Shown here piece after piece: positions 1 to 8,603 of a DNA stretch of 64,000 bases (position 1 is its first letter; each line of letters opens with the position of its first letter). Made by a program: the position numbers and the translations under genes. The notes beneath the pieces were generated by a model, which saw nothing but the letters and a program-made list of their open reading frames with translations, was not told where the DNA came from and searched no databases. The stretch is from Nocardioides dongkuii. GTDB taxonomy: Bacteria; Actinomycetota; Actinomycetes; Propionibacteriales; Nocardioidaceae. The DNA lies in the NCBI RefSeq assembly GCF_014127485.1, contig NZ_CP059903.1:3284001-3348000 (forward strand), read 5' to 3'.

Positions 1-60
1 CTCGCGATGATCGAGGCCTACGGCCGCGACGTGCTGCCCGCGATCCGCAGCGGCTCCTGA
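1..60 (+). CDS. C-terminal end of an unidentified protein (partial)
   Basis: Frame 1 is open from the window edge to TGA at 58-60 and gives a 19-residue tail, LAMIEAYGRDVLPAIRSGS. The tail resembles the end of luciferase-like (LLM) flavin/F420 oxidoreductases, where a terminal helix carries an 'EVLP' type motif, but this is too short for a firm call. A strong hairpin follows directly, which supports this being a true gene end. Confidence 0.4.
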   Translation, partial: LAMIEAYGRDVLPAIRSGS

Positions 61-72
61 GCGACCGCCCGG

Positions 73-102
73 CCGGCCCCGTCGCGGACGCGACGGGGCC
101 GG
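73..102 (+). terminator. Strong GC hairpin, probable transcription terminator
   Basis: A 30-base perfect inverted repeat with 14-base arms (CCGGCCCCGTCGCG and its complement) around GA lies 12 bases after the stop of the partial gene. There is no clear T-run, which is common for actinobacterial terminators. It separates the upstream gene from the cupin gene. Confidence 0.6.
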
Positions 103-235
103 GACCGCCCTGAGTGGGGGGACGTGGGCGGTCCCGGCCCGGGGGCGACGTACCCCGAGGACCGGGCTCTATGCCCTGGTCTGGACCGGCAGGCGCCGCT
201 TAACTGGTCAGCACGCCGAGAATCAGGAGACCCCG

Positions 236-580
236 ATGGAAAGCACCTCCCTGGGCACGCTCGCCGACGAGCAGCTCGCCGTGGCGCGCGAGCACAGCGC
301 CGGACGCAGCGCGCACACCCTGTACGGCGGGCAGGGCAACGCCCTGCGGCAGACCCTGATCGCGCTCGCGGCGGGTCGCCGGCTCGGCGAGCACGACAGT
401 CCCGGCGAGGCGACGCTGCAGGTGTTGCGCGGCTCGGTCCGCCTGCACGCCGGCGACGACACCTGGGAGGGATCCGCCGGCGACCACGCGGTGGTCCCGC
501 TGGTCCGTCACGACCTCGAGGCGGTCGACGACGCCGTGGTGCTGCTGACCGTCGCCCTGCACGGCGTGCCCGGGACCTGA
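236..580 (+). CDS. Small cupin-fold protein
   Basis: A 114-residue protein with the layout of a single-domain cupin: a Gly-containing strand (GRRLGEHDSPGEATLQVLRG, residues about 48-67) followed by a second motif (GSAGDHAVVPLVRHDLEAVDD). The usual metal-binding His pair of motif 1 is reduced to one His, so metal binding is uncertain. Such small cupins typically bind small ligands or act as isomerases or sensors; the ligand here cannot be read. An AGGAG ribosome site lies 7 bases before the ATG. The next gene starts 11 bases downstream, so the two are probably co-transcribed. Confidence 0.7.
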   Translation: MESTSLGTLADEQLAVAREHSAGRSAHTLYGGQGNALRQTLIALAAGRRLGEHDSPGEATLQVLRGSVRLHAGDDTWEGSAGDHAVVPLVRHDLEAVDDAVVLLTVALHGVPGT

Positions 581-591
581 GGGGCCTCGCC

Positions 592-1212
592 GTGGCGTGG
601 TGGACCGAGCACGTGGTGCCGCGGCTCGTCGACGCCTCCCTGTCGCAGGCTCCCGTCGGCGAGCTGCGCCGGGAGGTGTGCGCGGGCCTGCACGGACGCG
701 TCGTCGAGGTGGGCTTCGGCAGCGGCCTGAACCTGCCGCACCTGCCCGCCGAGGTGACCGCCGTCGACGCGGTCGAGCCGTCGGAGCTGGCCTGGTCCCG
801 GTCCGCGGACCGGCGGGCGCGGGCCGACGTACCGGTCGGACGTGCCGGGCTCGACGGGCAGGACCTGGCCGCCGCCGACGCGACGTACGACGCGGCGCTG
901 TGCACGTTCTCGCTGTGCACCATCCCGGACCCCGGGCGGGCGCTCGCCGAGCTGCGGCGGGTGCTGGTCCCCGGCGGGCGGCTGCACTTCGTCGAGCACG
1001 GGATCGCGCCCGACGCCCGGGTCCGGGTCTGGCAGCGCCGACTGAACCCGGTGCAGGCGGCGCTGGCCGGCGGCTGCCACCTGGTGCGCGACCCGGCCGC
1101 GATGGTGCGCGACGCCGGTTTCGTGGTCACCGACGTCGAGCACGGCTACCTGGCGCCCGGCCCCGCCAAGCCGTGGGGCTACCTGTCCCGGGGGCTCGCC
1201 ACCGCTCCCTGA
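592..1212 (+). CDS. Class I SAM-dependent methyltransferase
   Basis: A 206-residue protein with a Rossmann-type SAM site: motif I VVEVGFGSGLNLPHLP (about residues 37-52), the acidic end of strand 2 (VDAVEPS), the motif around DAALCTFSLCTIPDPGRAL, and the post-motif LVPGGRLHFVEHG. It belongs to the Methyltransf_11/UbiE-like group, close to phospholipid or small-molecule methyltransferases; the substrate is unknown. GTG at 592 is the start because it gives the conserved length and sits just after the cupin stop. An 'FVEHG' end of strand 5 is common in actinobacterial paralogues of this family. Confidence 0.8.
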   Translation: MAWWTEHVVPRLVDASLSQAPVGELRREVCAGLHGRVVEVGFGSGLNLPHLPAEVTAVDAVEPSELAWSRSADRRARADVPVGRAGLDGQDLAAADATYDAALCTFSLCTIPDPGRALAELRRVLVPGGRLHFVEHGIAPDARVRVWQRRLNPVQAALAGGCHLVRDPAAMVRDAGFVVTDVEHGYLAPGPAKPWGYLSRGLATAP

Positions 1213-1286
1213 GCGTCGGTCAGCCCGTAGCCCCGGCGGGTGCACTAGCGTGGCGTCGCTCACTTCCGGACCGATCGGAGCCCCCC

Positions 1287-2654
1287 GTGGAGATCCTGCA
1301 CTCGGCCATCGCGATCCTCGGCGCGATCGCGCTGATCATCGCGCTCAAGGTCGACCCGGTCATCTCGCTGCTGCTCGCCTGCGTCTACCTGGGACTCGCC
1401 ACCGGGATGGGCGCCGAGGGCACCGTCGCCCAGATCACCGGGGGCTTCGGCGAGATCATGGCCGAGGTCGGTCTGCTGATCGGCTTCGGCGTGCTGATCG
1501 GCGCCCTGCTGCACTCGATGGGCACCTTCGGGGACGTGGTCGGGATCCTGGCCCGGCGGGTGGGGCGCGGCCTGCCGTACGCGATGGCCGGCACGCTCTC
1601 CACGATCTTCCCCTCCATCTACGTCGACGTGCAGGTGGTGCTGGCGGCGCCCATGGCCAAGGAGTCCGCGCCGGCGGTCGACCGGCGCATCGGCCTGCCC
1701 TGGCTGGCCGGCGCCATGGGCATCGGCATCTTCTCCGGGTACGTCTTCGTGGTGCCCGGGCTCGCGGCGGTCGCCATCGCCGGGCTGATGGACGTGCCCC
1801 TCGGGACCTATCTCCTCTACGGGCTGCCGATCGGGCTGGCGACCGCCCTGATCACGACGCTGCTGTTCCGGCTGCTGCTGACCCGGGGCTACTGGAACGA
1901 GGAGTCCGACTTCGACCCGGACGTGGTTCTCGAGGACGGCCGCCCCCACGACGAGACCGAGGACGTGCCTGTCGCCGAGCGCGCCGCCGGACTCCCGCTG
2001 TGGGTGCGGCTGCTGCCGATCCTGGTCCCGCTGGTGCTCATCGCCACCGCAGCCATCGTCGACGTGGCCGGGGACACCACCCCGGTGCTCGTCTTCCTCG
2101 GCGACGCCAACATCGCACTCTTCCTCGGACTGCTGATCGCCTTCGCGCTGGTCCGGTGGTCCCTGGGCGCCGACGGGGTCGGGAAGGTCCTCGGCGCCGG
2201 CTTCCACACGACCGGCGAGATCCTGCTCGTCACCGGGGTCGGCGGGTCCCTCGGTGCGGTCATCGCCGAGAGCGGCATGGAGGAGAGGCTGGAGAGCCTG
2301 TTCTCCGTCGACGAGGGCGCCCCGGTCATCGTCAGCATCCTGCTCGCCTGGCTGATCGCCGCGGTCCTGCACTTCGCGATCGGATCGGTCTCGGTCGGGG
2401 CGATCACGGCCGCGGGGATCATCTCGCCGATTGCCGGCTCGCTCTCCGTCGACCCCGTCGTCATCGCGCTGGCCATCGCCTCGGGCGCCATGTTCGCGCT
2501 CCACGTGAACAGCAACTTCTTCTGGATGTTCAGCACCCTCCTCGACCTGTCCACCAAGGGCAGCCTGAAGACCCTCACGGTGGCGACGTCGCTGGGCGCC
2601 GTCGTCTCGCTGCCCCTGGTGCTGCTGGCCAGCGTGGTGTCCTCGGTCCTCTGA
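1287..2654 (+). CDS. GntP-family gluconate/organic acid:H+ symporter
   Basis: A 455-residue polytopic membrane protein with about 12 hydrophobic segments. The N-terminal segment EILHSAIAILGAIALIIALK, the Gly-rich ILLVTGVGGSLGAVIAESG stretch (around residue 315) and the terminal helix with ASGAMFALHVNSNFFWM are typical of the GntP (gluconate permease) family, which imports gluconate or related hydroxy acids with protons. The length fits the family (about 440-460). No gluconate kinase or dehydratase is adjacent, so the substrate is open. A charged loop (about 210-245, rich in Asp/Glu) separates the two halves. GTG 1287 was chosen because the hydrophobic N-terminus begins right after it. Confidence 0.85.
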   Translation: MEILHSAIAILGAIALIIALKVDPVISLLLACVYLGLATGMGAEGTVAQITGGFGEIMAEVGLLIGFGVLIGALLHSMGTFGDVVGILARRVGRGLPYAMAGTLSTIFPSIYVDVQVVLAAPMAKESAPAVDRRIGLPWLAGAMGIGIFSGYVFVVPGLAAVAIAGLMDVPLGTYLLYGLPIGLATALITTLLFRLLLTRGYWNEESDFDPDVVLEDGRPHDETEDVPVAERAAGLPLWVRLLPILVPLVLIATAAIVDVAGDTTPVLVFLGDANIALFLGLLIAFALVRWSLGADGVGKVLGAGFHTTGEILLVTGVGGSLGAVIAESGMEERLESLFSVDEGAPVIVSILLAWLIAAVLHFAIGSVSVGAITAAGIISPIAGSLSVDPVVIALAIASGAMFALHVNSNFFWMFSTLLDLSTKGSLKTLTVATSLGAVVSLPLVLLASVVSSVL

Positions 2655-2675
2655 CCGGGGGTCCCAGGTGTTCCG

Positions 2676-3125
2676 TCACCGCCAGGGGTCCGTGATCGTG
2701 CGCAGGTCCTCCAGGATGCGGCGCAGCTCGGCCATCCGCTCGGCGCCGACGTGCGCCTCCCACTCGCCCTCGGCGCGCTGCTGCTCGCGCAGGGCCACGG
2801 CGGCGGCGGCGCGCCCCCGCTCCGCGATGACGATCAGCCGGGCACGGCGATCATCGGGGTCCGGCGTCCGGGTGACGAACCGGGCGCGCTCGAGCTCGTC
2901 GACGAGGTAGCCCGCGGCCTGCTTGCTCACCTGGGCGGCGGCGGCGAGGTCGGTGAGGCGGGACCCGGCGGGGTCGAGGCGCTGCACGAGACGTGCCTGG
3001 GGCAGCGTGATGGCGAACCCCGCCTCGTTGACCGCCGCGAGGATGCGCTGCTCGAGGTGGCGGTACGGGATGAACAGCAGGACGCCGACGCTGATCGGCG
3101 TGCCCTCGGGCTCGATGACCGTCAT
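2676..3125 (-). CDS. MarR-family transcriptional regulator
   Basis: A 149-residue protein with a central winged helix: helix-turn-helix RLTDLAAAAQVSKQAAGYLV (about residues 57-76) followed by the wing with TRTPDPDDRRARLIVIAERG, the classic MarR 'DxRxR' wing. MarR proteins bind palindromic operators as dimers and usually release DNA on binding a phenolic or electrophilic ligand. It is divergent from the DinB-like gene at 3198, and a perfect 19-bp palindrome lies between them, so autoregulation plus control of that neighbour is inferred. Confidence 0.9.
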   Translation of the reverse strand: MTVIEPEGTPISVGVLLFIPYRHLEQRILAAVNEAGFAITLPQARLVQRLDPAGSRLTDLAAAAQVSKQAAGYLVDELERARFVTRTPDPDDRRARLIVIAERGRAAAAVALREQQRAEGEWEAHVGAERMAELRRILEDLRTITDPWR

Positions 3126-3165
3126 GGAACCGACCCCTTGCGTGGACGACGGGACAGGCGCACAG

Positions 3166-3184
3166 TAGTCAAATGCTTTGACTA
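3166..3184. promoter_or_regulatory. Perfect palindrome, probable MarR operator
   Basis: TAGTCAAATGCTTTGACTA: 8-base arms with a 3-base centre, AT-rich against a GC-rich background. It lies 41 bases before the marR start and 14 bases before the DinB-like gene start, where a repressor would block both divergent transcripts. Size and symmetry match MarR operators; binding is inferred. Confidence 0.7.
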
Positions 3185-3197
3185 TCGGGAGCGCGAC

Positions 3198-3860
3198 ATG
3201 GACGAGTCGGTGTGGCAGATGGTCCGCGAGGAGCGTGCGAGCCTGGCCGAGCTGGCCTCCTCCCTCACCGCGGCGCAGTGGGCGACGACGTCGCTGTGCA
3301 CCGAGTGGACCGTGCACGACGTCGTGGCGCACGTCGTCATGACGCCCGCCGGTGAGCCCACGCTGGCCGGCATGGCACGGGCGATGGTCCGAGCGCGCGG
3401 CCGCTTGTGGAACGCCGGCCGCGACGTCGTCCGTGCCTACGCGCGGACCCGGACACCGGGGCAGCTCGTCGCCCGGCTGGACGAGCTGGCCGGGGCGCGC
3501 ACCAAGCCGGTCTTCGTGGTCGACGACAACATCCTGCTCGATGTGGTCGTGCACGGGCAGGACGTCGCGGTGCCCCTCGGCGTCCCGCGCCCGGTACCGG
3601 ACGCCACCGCGCGGGTCGCCCTCGAGCGCGCGTGGCGGATGGGCTGGCCCTTCCACCCCCGACGTCGGTTGCTCGGCGTCCGCCTGCGCTGCGAGAGCGC
3701 TGACGGCGCCGGCACGGTGTGGGAGGCAGGAGAGGGGCCCGAGGTGACCGGGTCGGCGGGCGCGCTGGCGCTGCTCATGACCGCCCGCACCGACGCGGCG
3801 CTGGCGCAAGTGCGGGGGGACGGCGTCGCCGTCCTGGCCGACCGACTCTTGAGCGCGTGA
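3198..3860 (+). CDS. Maleylpyruvate isomerase / DinB-like (TIGR03083) protein
   Basis: A 220-residue protein of the actinobacterial TIGR03083 family, which has a four-helix DinB-like N-terminal domain. The family signature 'C-x-W-T-V-H-D-V-V-A-H' appears as CTEWTVHDVVAHVV at about residues 34-47; the His residues of this motif bind metal in mycothiol-dependent maleylpyruvate isomerase. A second His cluster, DVVVHGQDVAVPLG, lies near residue 117. Members are mostly mycothiol-dependent enzymes or unknown. It is divergent from a MarR regulator over a shared palindrome, suggesting an induced detoxification or thiol-transfer role. Confidence 0.8.
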   Translation: MDESVWQMVREERASLAELASSLTAAQWATTSLCTEWTVHDVVAHVVMTPAGEPTLAGMARAMVRARGRLWNAGRDVVRAYARTRTPGQLVARLDELAGARTKPVFVVDDNILLDVVVHGQDVAVPLGVPRPVPDATARVALERAWRMGWPFHPRRRLLGVRLRCESADGAGTVWEAGEGPEVTGSAGALALLMTARTDAALAQVRGDGVAVLADRLLSA

Positions 3861-3894
3861 CTGCTCTGGACCCCGGGGGCCGGACCGGGGCAGG

Positions 3895-6810
3895 TCACCG
3901 CCAGTGCCGGCGGACGACGGTGGTCGCGTCGAACGGGTCGTACCCCTGCTGGGCCGCCAGGACCCCGGCGCCCTCGGGCGTGCTCGTGTAGAGGAGGTCG
4001 CCGTCGGCGACCCACCGGTGCCAGGCCGCCAGGTAGCCGGCGGCCCGGGAGGCGTTCGCGCCGAGGACGGAGGGGACCGGGTGCCAGGCCTCGCCGTTCG
4101 CGCGGAACCCCGCCAAGGCCCGCACTGCTGCCCGTGAGCTGCGCAGCTTCCTGACCTGTCGCGGGGTCAGGGTCGGCGCAGCGGTCATCGTGTAGCGGGA
4201 CAGCACGTAGCGTTGCGTGCCGATGGGGGCCAGGGCCTCGTCGAGCACCCCGGCGAACAGGGCCGCGTCAGCCTCGGTGGAGTCGAGCAGGCACCGGTGC
4301 TCCCCACCCGGGTGGATCTCCACGACGACCGCCTCCGCGCCGACGACCGTCAGCCCGGCCCGGTGCAGGGCGTCGGCGACGGCGGCGGCCACCTGCCCGA
4401 CGCTCGGGGCGGCGGCCGCTCGCCTCGCCTGCGCGCTGACCCACTCGCTCAGCACCCGGGTCCGGCCACGGGCGCGGGAGCGGGTCCCGGCCACCCCGCC
4501 GGCGACGGCAGCGACGCCGCCGGCGGCCAGGTACCAGCCGGTCACCGGCCCGGAGGCGGTGCCGACGACGCCGCCGAGGGTGCCGACGGCCGCGACCGTG
4601 TCGACCCAGGTGACGGTGCTCGGTGGTCGGATGGTGCCGTCGCGGACCTCGATGCCGTGCCGGTGCAGCACCAGCGGTGCCGGCACGATCTCCAGCGGCA
4701 TCGAGGTCGCGGCACCGTCGGCCACGGCCTCGTCCTCCGTCCTCTCGGCGCGGAGCACGACGCGCAGCGTCGCGGCGACCTCGTCGCGGTACGGCTCGCC
4801 GACCCGCCACGCGGACCGGATCTGGTCACGGTCCGCCGCGCGTGCGCGCATCCGGGCGTTGATCGCCTCGAACGTCGAGGTCGGGGGTGGTGCGTACGGC
4901 GAGAAGGCGGGGTCGATGTGGGAGACGCCGTCGACGATGTCGCCGTCGTCGTCGACCCCGTGGAACCCGGTGTGCTTGCGGACCAGCCGCGCCCAGTCGT
5001 TTCCGCCCTTGGGGTGGGCGTCGGAGACGCACACCACCGACCAGTTCACGGCGACCTTCTCGGCCCAGCTCGGGTCGGTGCGCAGCGCGCGGCCGCGGGT
5101 CTGGACGACGGCGGTGAGAGTGGTGGCGGTGGTGAGGTCGACGAGCCCGGTGATGCGGCGCGCGTCCCACCCCTCCCCCAGCAGTCCCCGGGTGCCCACG
5201 AGGACCTGGCTGTGGCCGGCCTCGAAGAACGAGGTGATCGGCGCCACCCAGTGGCGGGAGCTCCACGGCCCGGTCAGGGTCGCGACCGGCCCGTCCCCGG
5301 TGACGGTGAGCCTCCCGGCGAGCCTCGGGTGCGTCTCGTACACCCAGGTGGCGAGCGCGGAGAGGGTCGCCGGCGCACCGGCGACGGTGGAGCCGGTGAC
5401 CATCAGCGGGGACAGGCCGGCGGTCGCCGGGTCCGCGACGAGGGTCTCCACCGTGGAGCACGCGGACCCGGACTGGGCGTCGAGGACGCCCTCGAGCCCG
5501 GTCGGCAGGGTTGCCGACGCGCGTTCGTAGTCGCAGAGCACCAGCATCCGGGTCCGGTCGCCCAGGGTCGCGTGCTCGTGGCTGACGATCTCGGCGGCGG
5601 CGACGGTCTTGGCGTGGGAGCGGGCCAGGACCCGGTCGACCGGCGTACGGCCGCGGCGGACGCCGCGGCGGGTCAGGACGTGGCCGACCGAGGGCAGCGC
5701 GGCCCTGATCGTCTCGACCACGGCCGCGTCCGCGGGGTCGGTGGAGGGCATCAGGTGGGTGGTGGCCCAGTCGTCGAGGAGCGCGACCCAGTCGTCGGCG
5801 TCAGGGTCGCGGCGGTGCTGCTCGAGGAGCCGGGCGCCCTCGGGCAGCTCGAGGAGCCCGCTGTGGCACAGGCGCAGGGCGGCGTCGGCGAGCGCCGGTT
5901 CGGCCTTGGCGAGCTCGGCCCAGCTGCGCACCGTCGGGACCGGGGCCACGAAGCGGCTGGTCACCCAGGACAGGAACGGCACGGTCCCGAACGTCGGGTC
6001 GCTGAGGAACGTGGTGAGCTCGCGCCACCGGGAGGCCTCGGCGGCGAGCCACTCGTTCTCGTGCGCGGTAGGCGTGGTGAGCCACGCGAGCTCCGCGAAC
6101 GGGGCGAGGTGTCCTTCCTTGACGACGGCGGGGACGCCTGCTCGGAACACGACGTCGGAGAAGAGCTCCTCGACGAGCTCCGCCTGGTCGGGGGTCAGCG
6201 CGTCGGGGGGTGTCGCGGTGAGGCCGAGGACCTGGGCGTCCTCCACGGTGTGCAGCAGCTCGCCGAGCAGCCGGCCCCACACCTCCAGCAGGTGGTGGCA
6301 CTCGTCGAGCACGAGGACGAGCCCGTCGACGTCGCGCAGCGTCTCGACCAGGGCGCGTCCGTTCGGGTGGAGGCGGTCCATCAGGGCGCCGGCCTCGGTC
6401 GGCGCCGGGCGCTTGCGCGTGCGGTCGAGGTCGCCGTCGACGTCGGTGTCGGTCTCGAAGACGGCGATCGACTGGTAGGTCAGGCTCGTCACCTGGGAGG
6501 AGAGGTCGCGGTCGGTGCCGGCCTCGAGGCCGTGGGCGGTGGCGGCAGCGGCCCACTGCGCCTGGATCGCGGTGTTCGGGGAGAGCACCACCGCACGGGA
6601 GGCGCCGCCGCCCGCGAGCGCCTCCGCGATCGTCTCCAACCCGACGCGGGTCTTCCCGGCACCGGGCGGCAGCACCACCCACGAGCGGGACCGGCCGGCG
6701 GCCCACGCTCTCCCGAGCGCCTCCAGGGCGCGGGCCTGGTGGGTGCGCAGCGGCGGCGGACCGAGGAGCTGGCGGCGCGGCTCCGCGGGGGCGGGGGCGG
6801 TGGCTGCCAC
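3895..6810 (-). CDS. Large SF2 DEAD/DEAH-type helicase-like protein
   Basis: A 971-residue protein with superfamily 2 motifs: Walker A LPPGAGKT (47-54), motif Ia-like LSPNTAIQAQW, motif II DECHH (169-173), motif III LGLTATPP (about 195-202), then motif V GTRGLLGEGWDA and motif VI QTRGRALR near residues 530-570. It should be an ATP-driven nucleic-acid translocase. The last 400 residues match nothing I recognise and contain a Gly/Ala-rich hydrophobic stretch (about 735-775) that could be a membrane hairpin. GTG 6808-6810 is preceded by AAGGAG at 6 bases. It stands alone between unrelated genes; no nuclease or methylase partner is nearby. Confidence 0.8.
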   Translation of the reverse strand: MAATAPAPAEPRRQLLGPPPLRTHQARALEALGRAWAAGRSRSWVVLPPGAGKTRVGLETIAEALAGGGASRAVVLSPNTAIQAQWAAAATAHGLEAGTDRDLSSQVTSLTYQSIAVFETDTDVDGDLDRTRKRPAPTEAGALMDRLHPNGRALVETLRDVDGLVLVLDECHHLLEVWGRLLGELLHTVEDAQVLGLTATPPDALTPDQAELVEELFSDVVFRAGVPAVVKEGHLAPFAELAWLTTPTAHENEWLAAEASRWRELTTFLSDPTFGTVPFLSWVTSRFVAPVPTVRSWAELAKAEPALADAALRLCHSGLLELPEGARLLEQHRRDPDADDWVALLDDWATTHLMPSTDPADAAVVETIRAALPSVGHVLTRRGVRRGRTPVDRVLARSHAKTVAAAEIVSHEHATLGDRTRMLVLCDYERASATLPTGLEGVLDAQSGSACSTVETLVADPATAGLSPLMVTGSTVAGAPATLSALATWVYETHPRLAGRLTVTGDGPVATLTGPWSSRHWVAPITSFFEAGHSQVLVGTRGLLGEGWDARRITGLVDLTTATTLTAVVQTRGRALRTDPSWAEKVAVNWSVVCVSDAHPKGGNDWARLVRKHTGFHGVDDDGDIVDGVSHIDPAFSPYAPPPTSTFEAINARMRARAADRDQIRSAWRVGEPYRDEVAATLRVVLRAERTEDEAVADGAATSMPLEIVPAPLVLHRHGIEVRDGTIRPPSTVTWVDTVAAVGTLGGVVGTASGPVTGWYLAAGGVAAVAGGVAGTRSRARGRTRVLSEWVSAQARRAAAAPSVGQVAAAVADALHRAGLTVVGAEAVVVEIHPGGEHRCLLDSTEADAALFAGVLDEALAPIGTQRYVLSRYTMTAAPTLTPRQVRKLRSSRAAVRALAGFRANGEAWHPVPSVLGANASRAAGYLAAWHRWVADGDLLYTSTPEGAGVLAAQQGYDPFDATTVVRRHWR

Positions 6811-6889
6811 GTTCCGCTCCTTCGTCAGGGCTGTCCTCCAGCCCGAGGGTGGCCGCAGGGAGGGGCAAGGTCGGGTGCCAGTGTCGGCC

Positions 6890-8548
6890 TCACCGCGCAG
6901 CGTGGGGCTGCGCCTCCTCGAAGAGGGTCTTGATCCGCCGCTTGTCGGCCTTGGCCCCCAAGGACATCGGGATCTCCTCGAGGACGAGCAGGTGCTCGGG
7001 CAGGTACTCCATGCTCACGCCACGGTCCCGCAGGAAGCGCACCACCTGATCCAGGGTCAGGGACGACGCGGCGTCCTCCAGGGCGACGGCGACGCCCACC
7101 CGCTCGCCGAACGTCTCGTCCGGCACGGCCACGGCCACGGCCAGGTGCACGGCGGGGTGCGCGGTGACCTCCTCCTCCACGACCGAGGCGCTGATGTTCT
7201 TCCCCCCGCGGATGATGAAGTCCGACTTCCGCCCGACCACGCACACCCGGTCGTCGGGGTCGATCGTCACGACGTCGGGCAGGACGAGGAAGCCGTCGTC
7301 GGTGTAGAGCTCCTGGTTGGCGGCCGGGTCCTCCCAGTAGCCGCCGTGGGCCCCGGGACTCTTCAGAGTGGCCTGTCCCCGGGCGATCACCCCGGATCCG
7401 CCGACCTCGACCTCCTCGTCGGTGCGGTCCAGGAGCTGCCAGACGACGCCGTCCAGGACCCGTCCGGCGGTGGTGAGGCGGGTGTCGCGGTCGTCGTCGA
7501 GCCGGGTGCACGAGAACGGCCCCGCCTCGTTGGACCCGTAGAACTGGAGCACCGTGGAGCCCGTCGACCGCTCCCACAGGTCCGCCTTCTCCGTGGGAAC
7601 GCGCTCGCCGCCGGTGAAGACGGCACGCAGCGACGACAGGTCGAGCAGCCCGAACAACGGACTCCTCATCATCATCACCAGCTGGGTGGTCACACAGGCG
7701 AGCACGGTGACTCGCTCGCGCTCGATCATGCGCAGGGTGTCGTCCGGCGAGAAGCGCTCCGTGAGGCAGCACCGGGCGCCGAGCATGGCCGGCAGCATGT
7801 GCGCGGTCCAGAGCCCGAACCCGTAGGGACCTGGGATCGCCGAGAGCACCACGTCCTCCCCCGTCACCCGGGCGCCGTCCGCGGCAGCTCGAGCGAGGTA
7901 GAACCACCGGTTCTGGGTCTGCATCACGGCCTTCGGCAGACCCGTCGTCCCGGAGGTCGAGTTGAGGAGCCACACGTCCTCCGGTCCCAGCGCGCGGGCG
8001 GGATCCGTCTCGGGGACCACCTCGACCGGCTCGCCCTGCTGACCGGTCCGCCCGGTCGACCAGCGGTACGCCTGCGCGTGGCCGTCCACCTGCACCTCGA
8101 CGGCCACGTCGAGCTCCGCCTGCTGGGCCAGCACGGCAGCGACGACCTCGCGGCCGGGTCGGCCCCGGAGCTCCGGGGGCATCAGGATGACCCGGGCACC
8201 GGTCCGCACCAGCAGCTGGGCGACCTCCTTGTCGCCGGCCCGTGCCGGGACGCCGACCGCGATCACGCCTGCTCGTTCGCACGCGGTGTACGTGGCGTGG
8301 AGCAGACCGCCGTCCGGAAGATGCACGGCGACGCGCTCGCCCGGGCCCACGCCCAGGCCGGTGAGGAAGGCGGCGATGCGGTCCGCGGTGGCGTCGTAGT
8401 CGCGCCAGCTCCACCGGCGGTGGTCGTCCACGTAGGCGATCGCGTCGGGCCGGGTGCCCGCCAGGCCCCGCACCAGCTCCCCGACGGTCCGGGTGGACCA
8501 CCAGCCCTGGCGACGGTAGTCCTCGGCGACGGCGGGATCGGTCTTCAC
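6890..8548 (-). CDS. Acyl-CoA synthetase (AMP-forming), second of two in the locus
   Basis: A 552-residue class I adenylate-forming enzyme: P-loop LLNSTSGTTGLPKAV (about 175-190), the A5-type FYGSNEAGP, the hinge TIDPDDRVCVVGRKSDFIIRG split over residues 405-430 with catalytic Gly-Gly-Lys in RGGKNISA, and a C-terminal PMSLGAKADKRRIK with the adenylation lysine. It should activate a carboxylate to its CoA thioester. The motif QNRWFYLARA and FGFGLWTAH are shared with the other ligase at 9325, showing the two are paralogues; they resemble alicyclic/aromatic acid ligases. GTG 8548 has AGGAG 7 bases upstream. Confidence 0.85.
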   Translation of the reverse strand: MKTDPAVAEDYRRQGWWSTRTVGELVRGLAGTRPDAIAYVDDHRRWSWRDYDATADRIAAFLTGLGVGPGERVAVHLPDGGLLHATYTACERAGVIAVGVPARAGDKEVAQLLVRTGARVILMPPELRGRPGREVVAAVLAQQAELDVAVEVQVDGHAQAYRWSTGRTGQQGEPVEVVPETDPARALGPEDVWLLNSTSGTTGLPKAVMQTQNRWFYLARAAADGARVTGEDVVLSAIPGPYGFGLWTAHMLPAMLGARCCLTERFSPDDTLRMIERERVTVLACVTTQLVMMMRSPLFGLLDLSSLRAVFTGGERVPTEKADLWERSTGSTVLQFYGSNEAGPFSCTRLDDDRDTRLTTAGRVLDGVVWQLLDRTDEEVEVGGSGVIARGQATLKSPGAHGGYWEDPAANQELYTDDGFLVLPDVVTIDPDDRVCVVGRKSDFIIRGGKNISASVVEEEVTAHPAVHLAVAVAVPDETFGERVGVAVALEDAASSLTLDQVVRFLRDRGVSMEYLPEHLLVLEEIPMSLGAKADKRRIKTLFEEAQPHAAR

Positions 8549-8603
8549 GGGTTGCTCCTGGGGGGCGTCTCGGGACGGTCCTCTCCTGATCCGGAGAGAC
8601 GTG

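Noticed and set aside
3895..6810. Helicase gene as part of a phage-defence island
   Set aside because: Flanking genes are metabolic or regulatory; no nuclease, methylase or integrase is present, so a defence role is not claimed.
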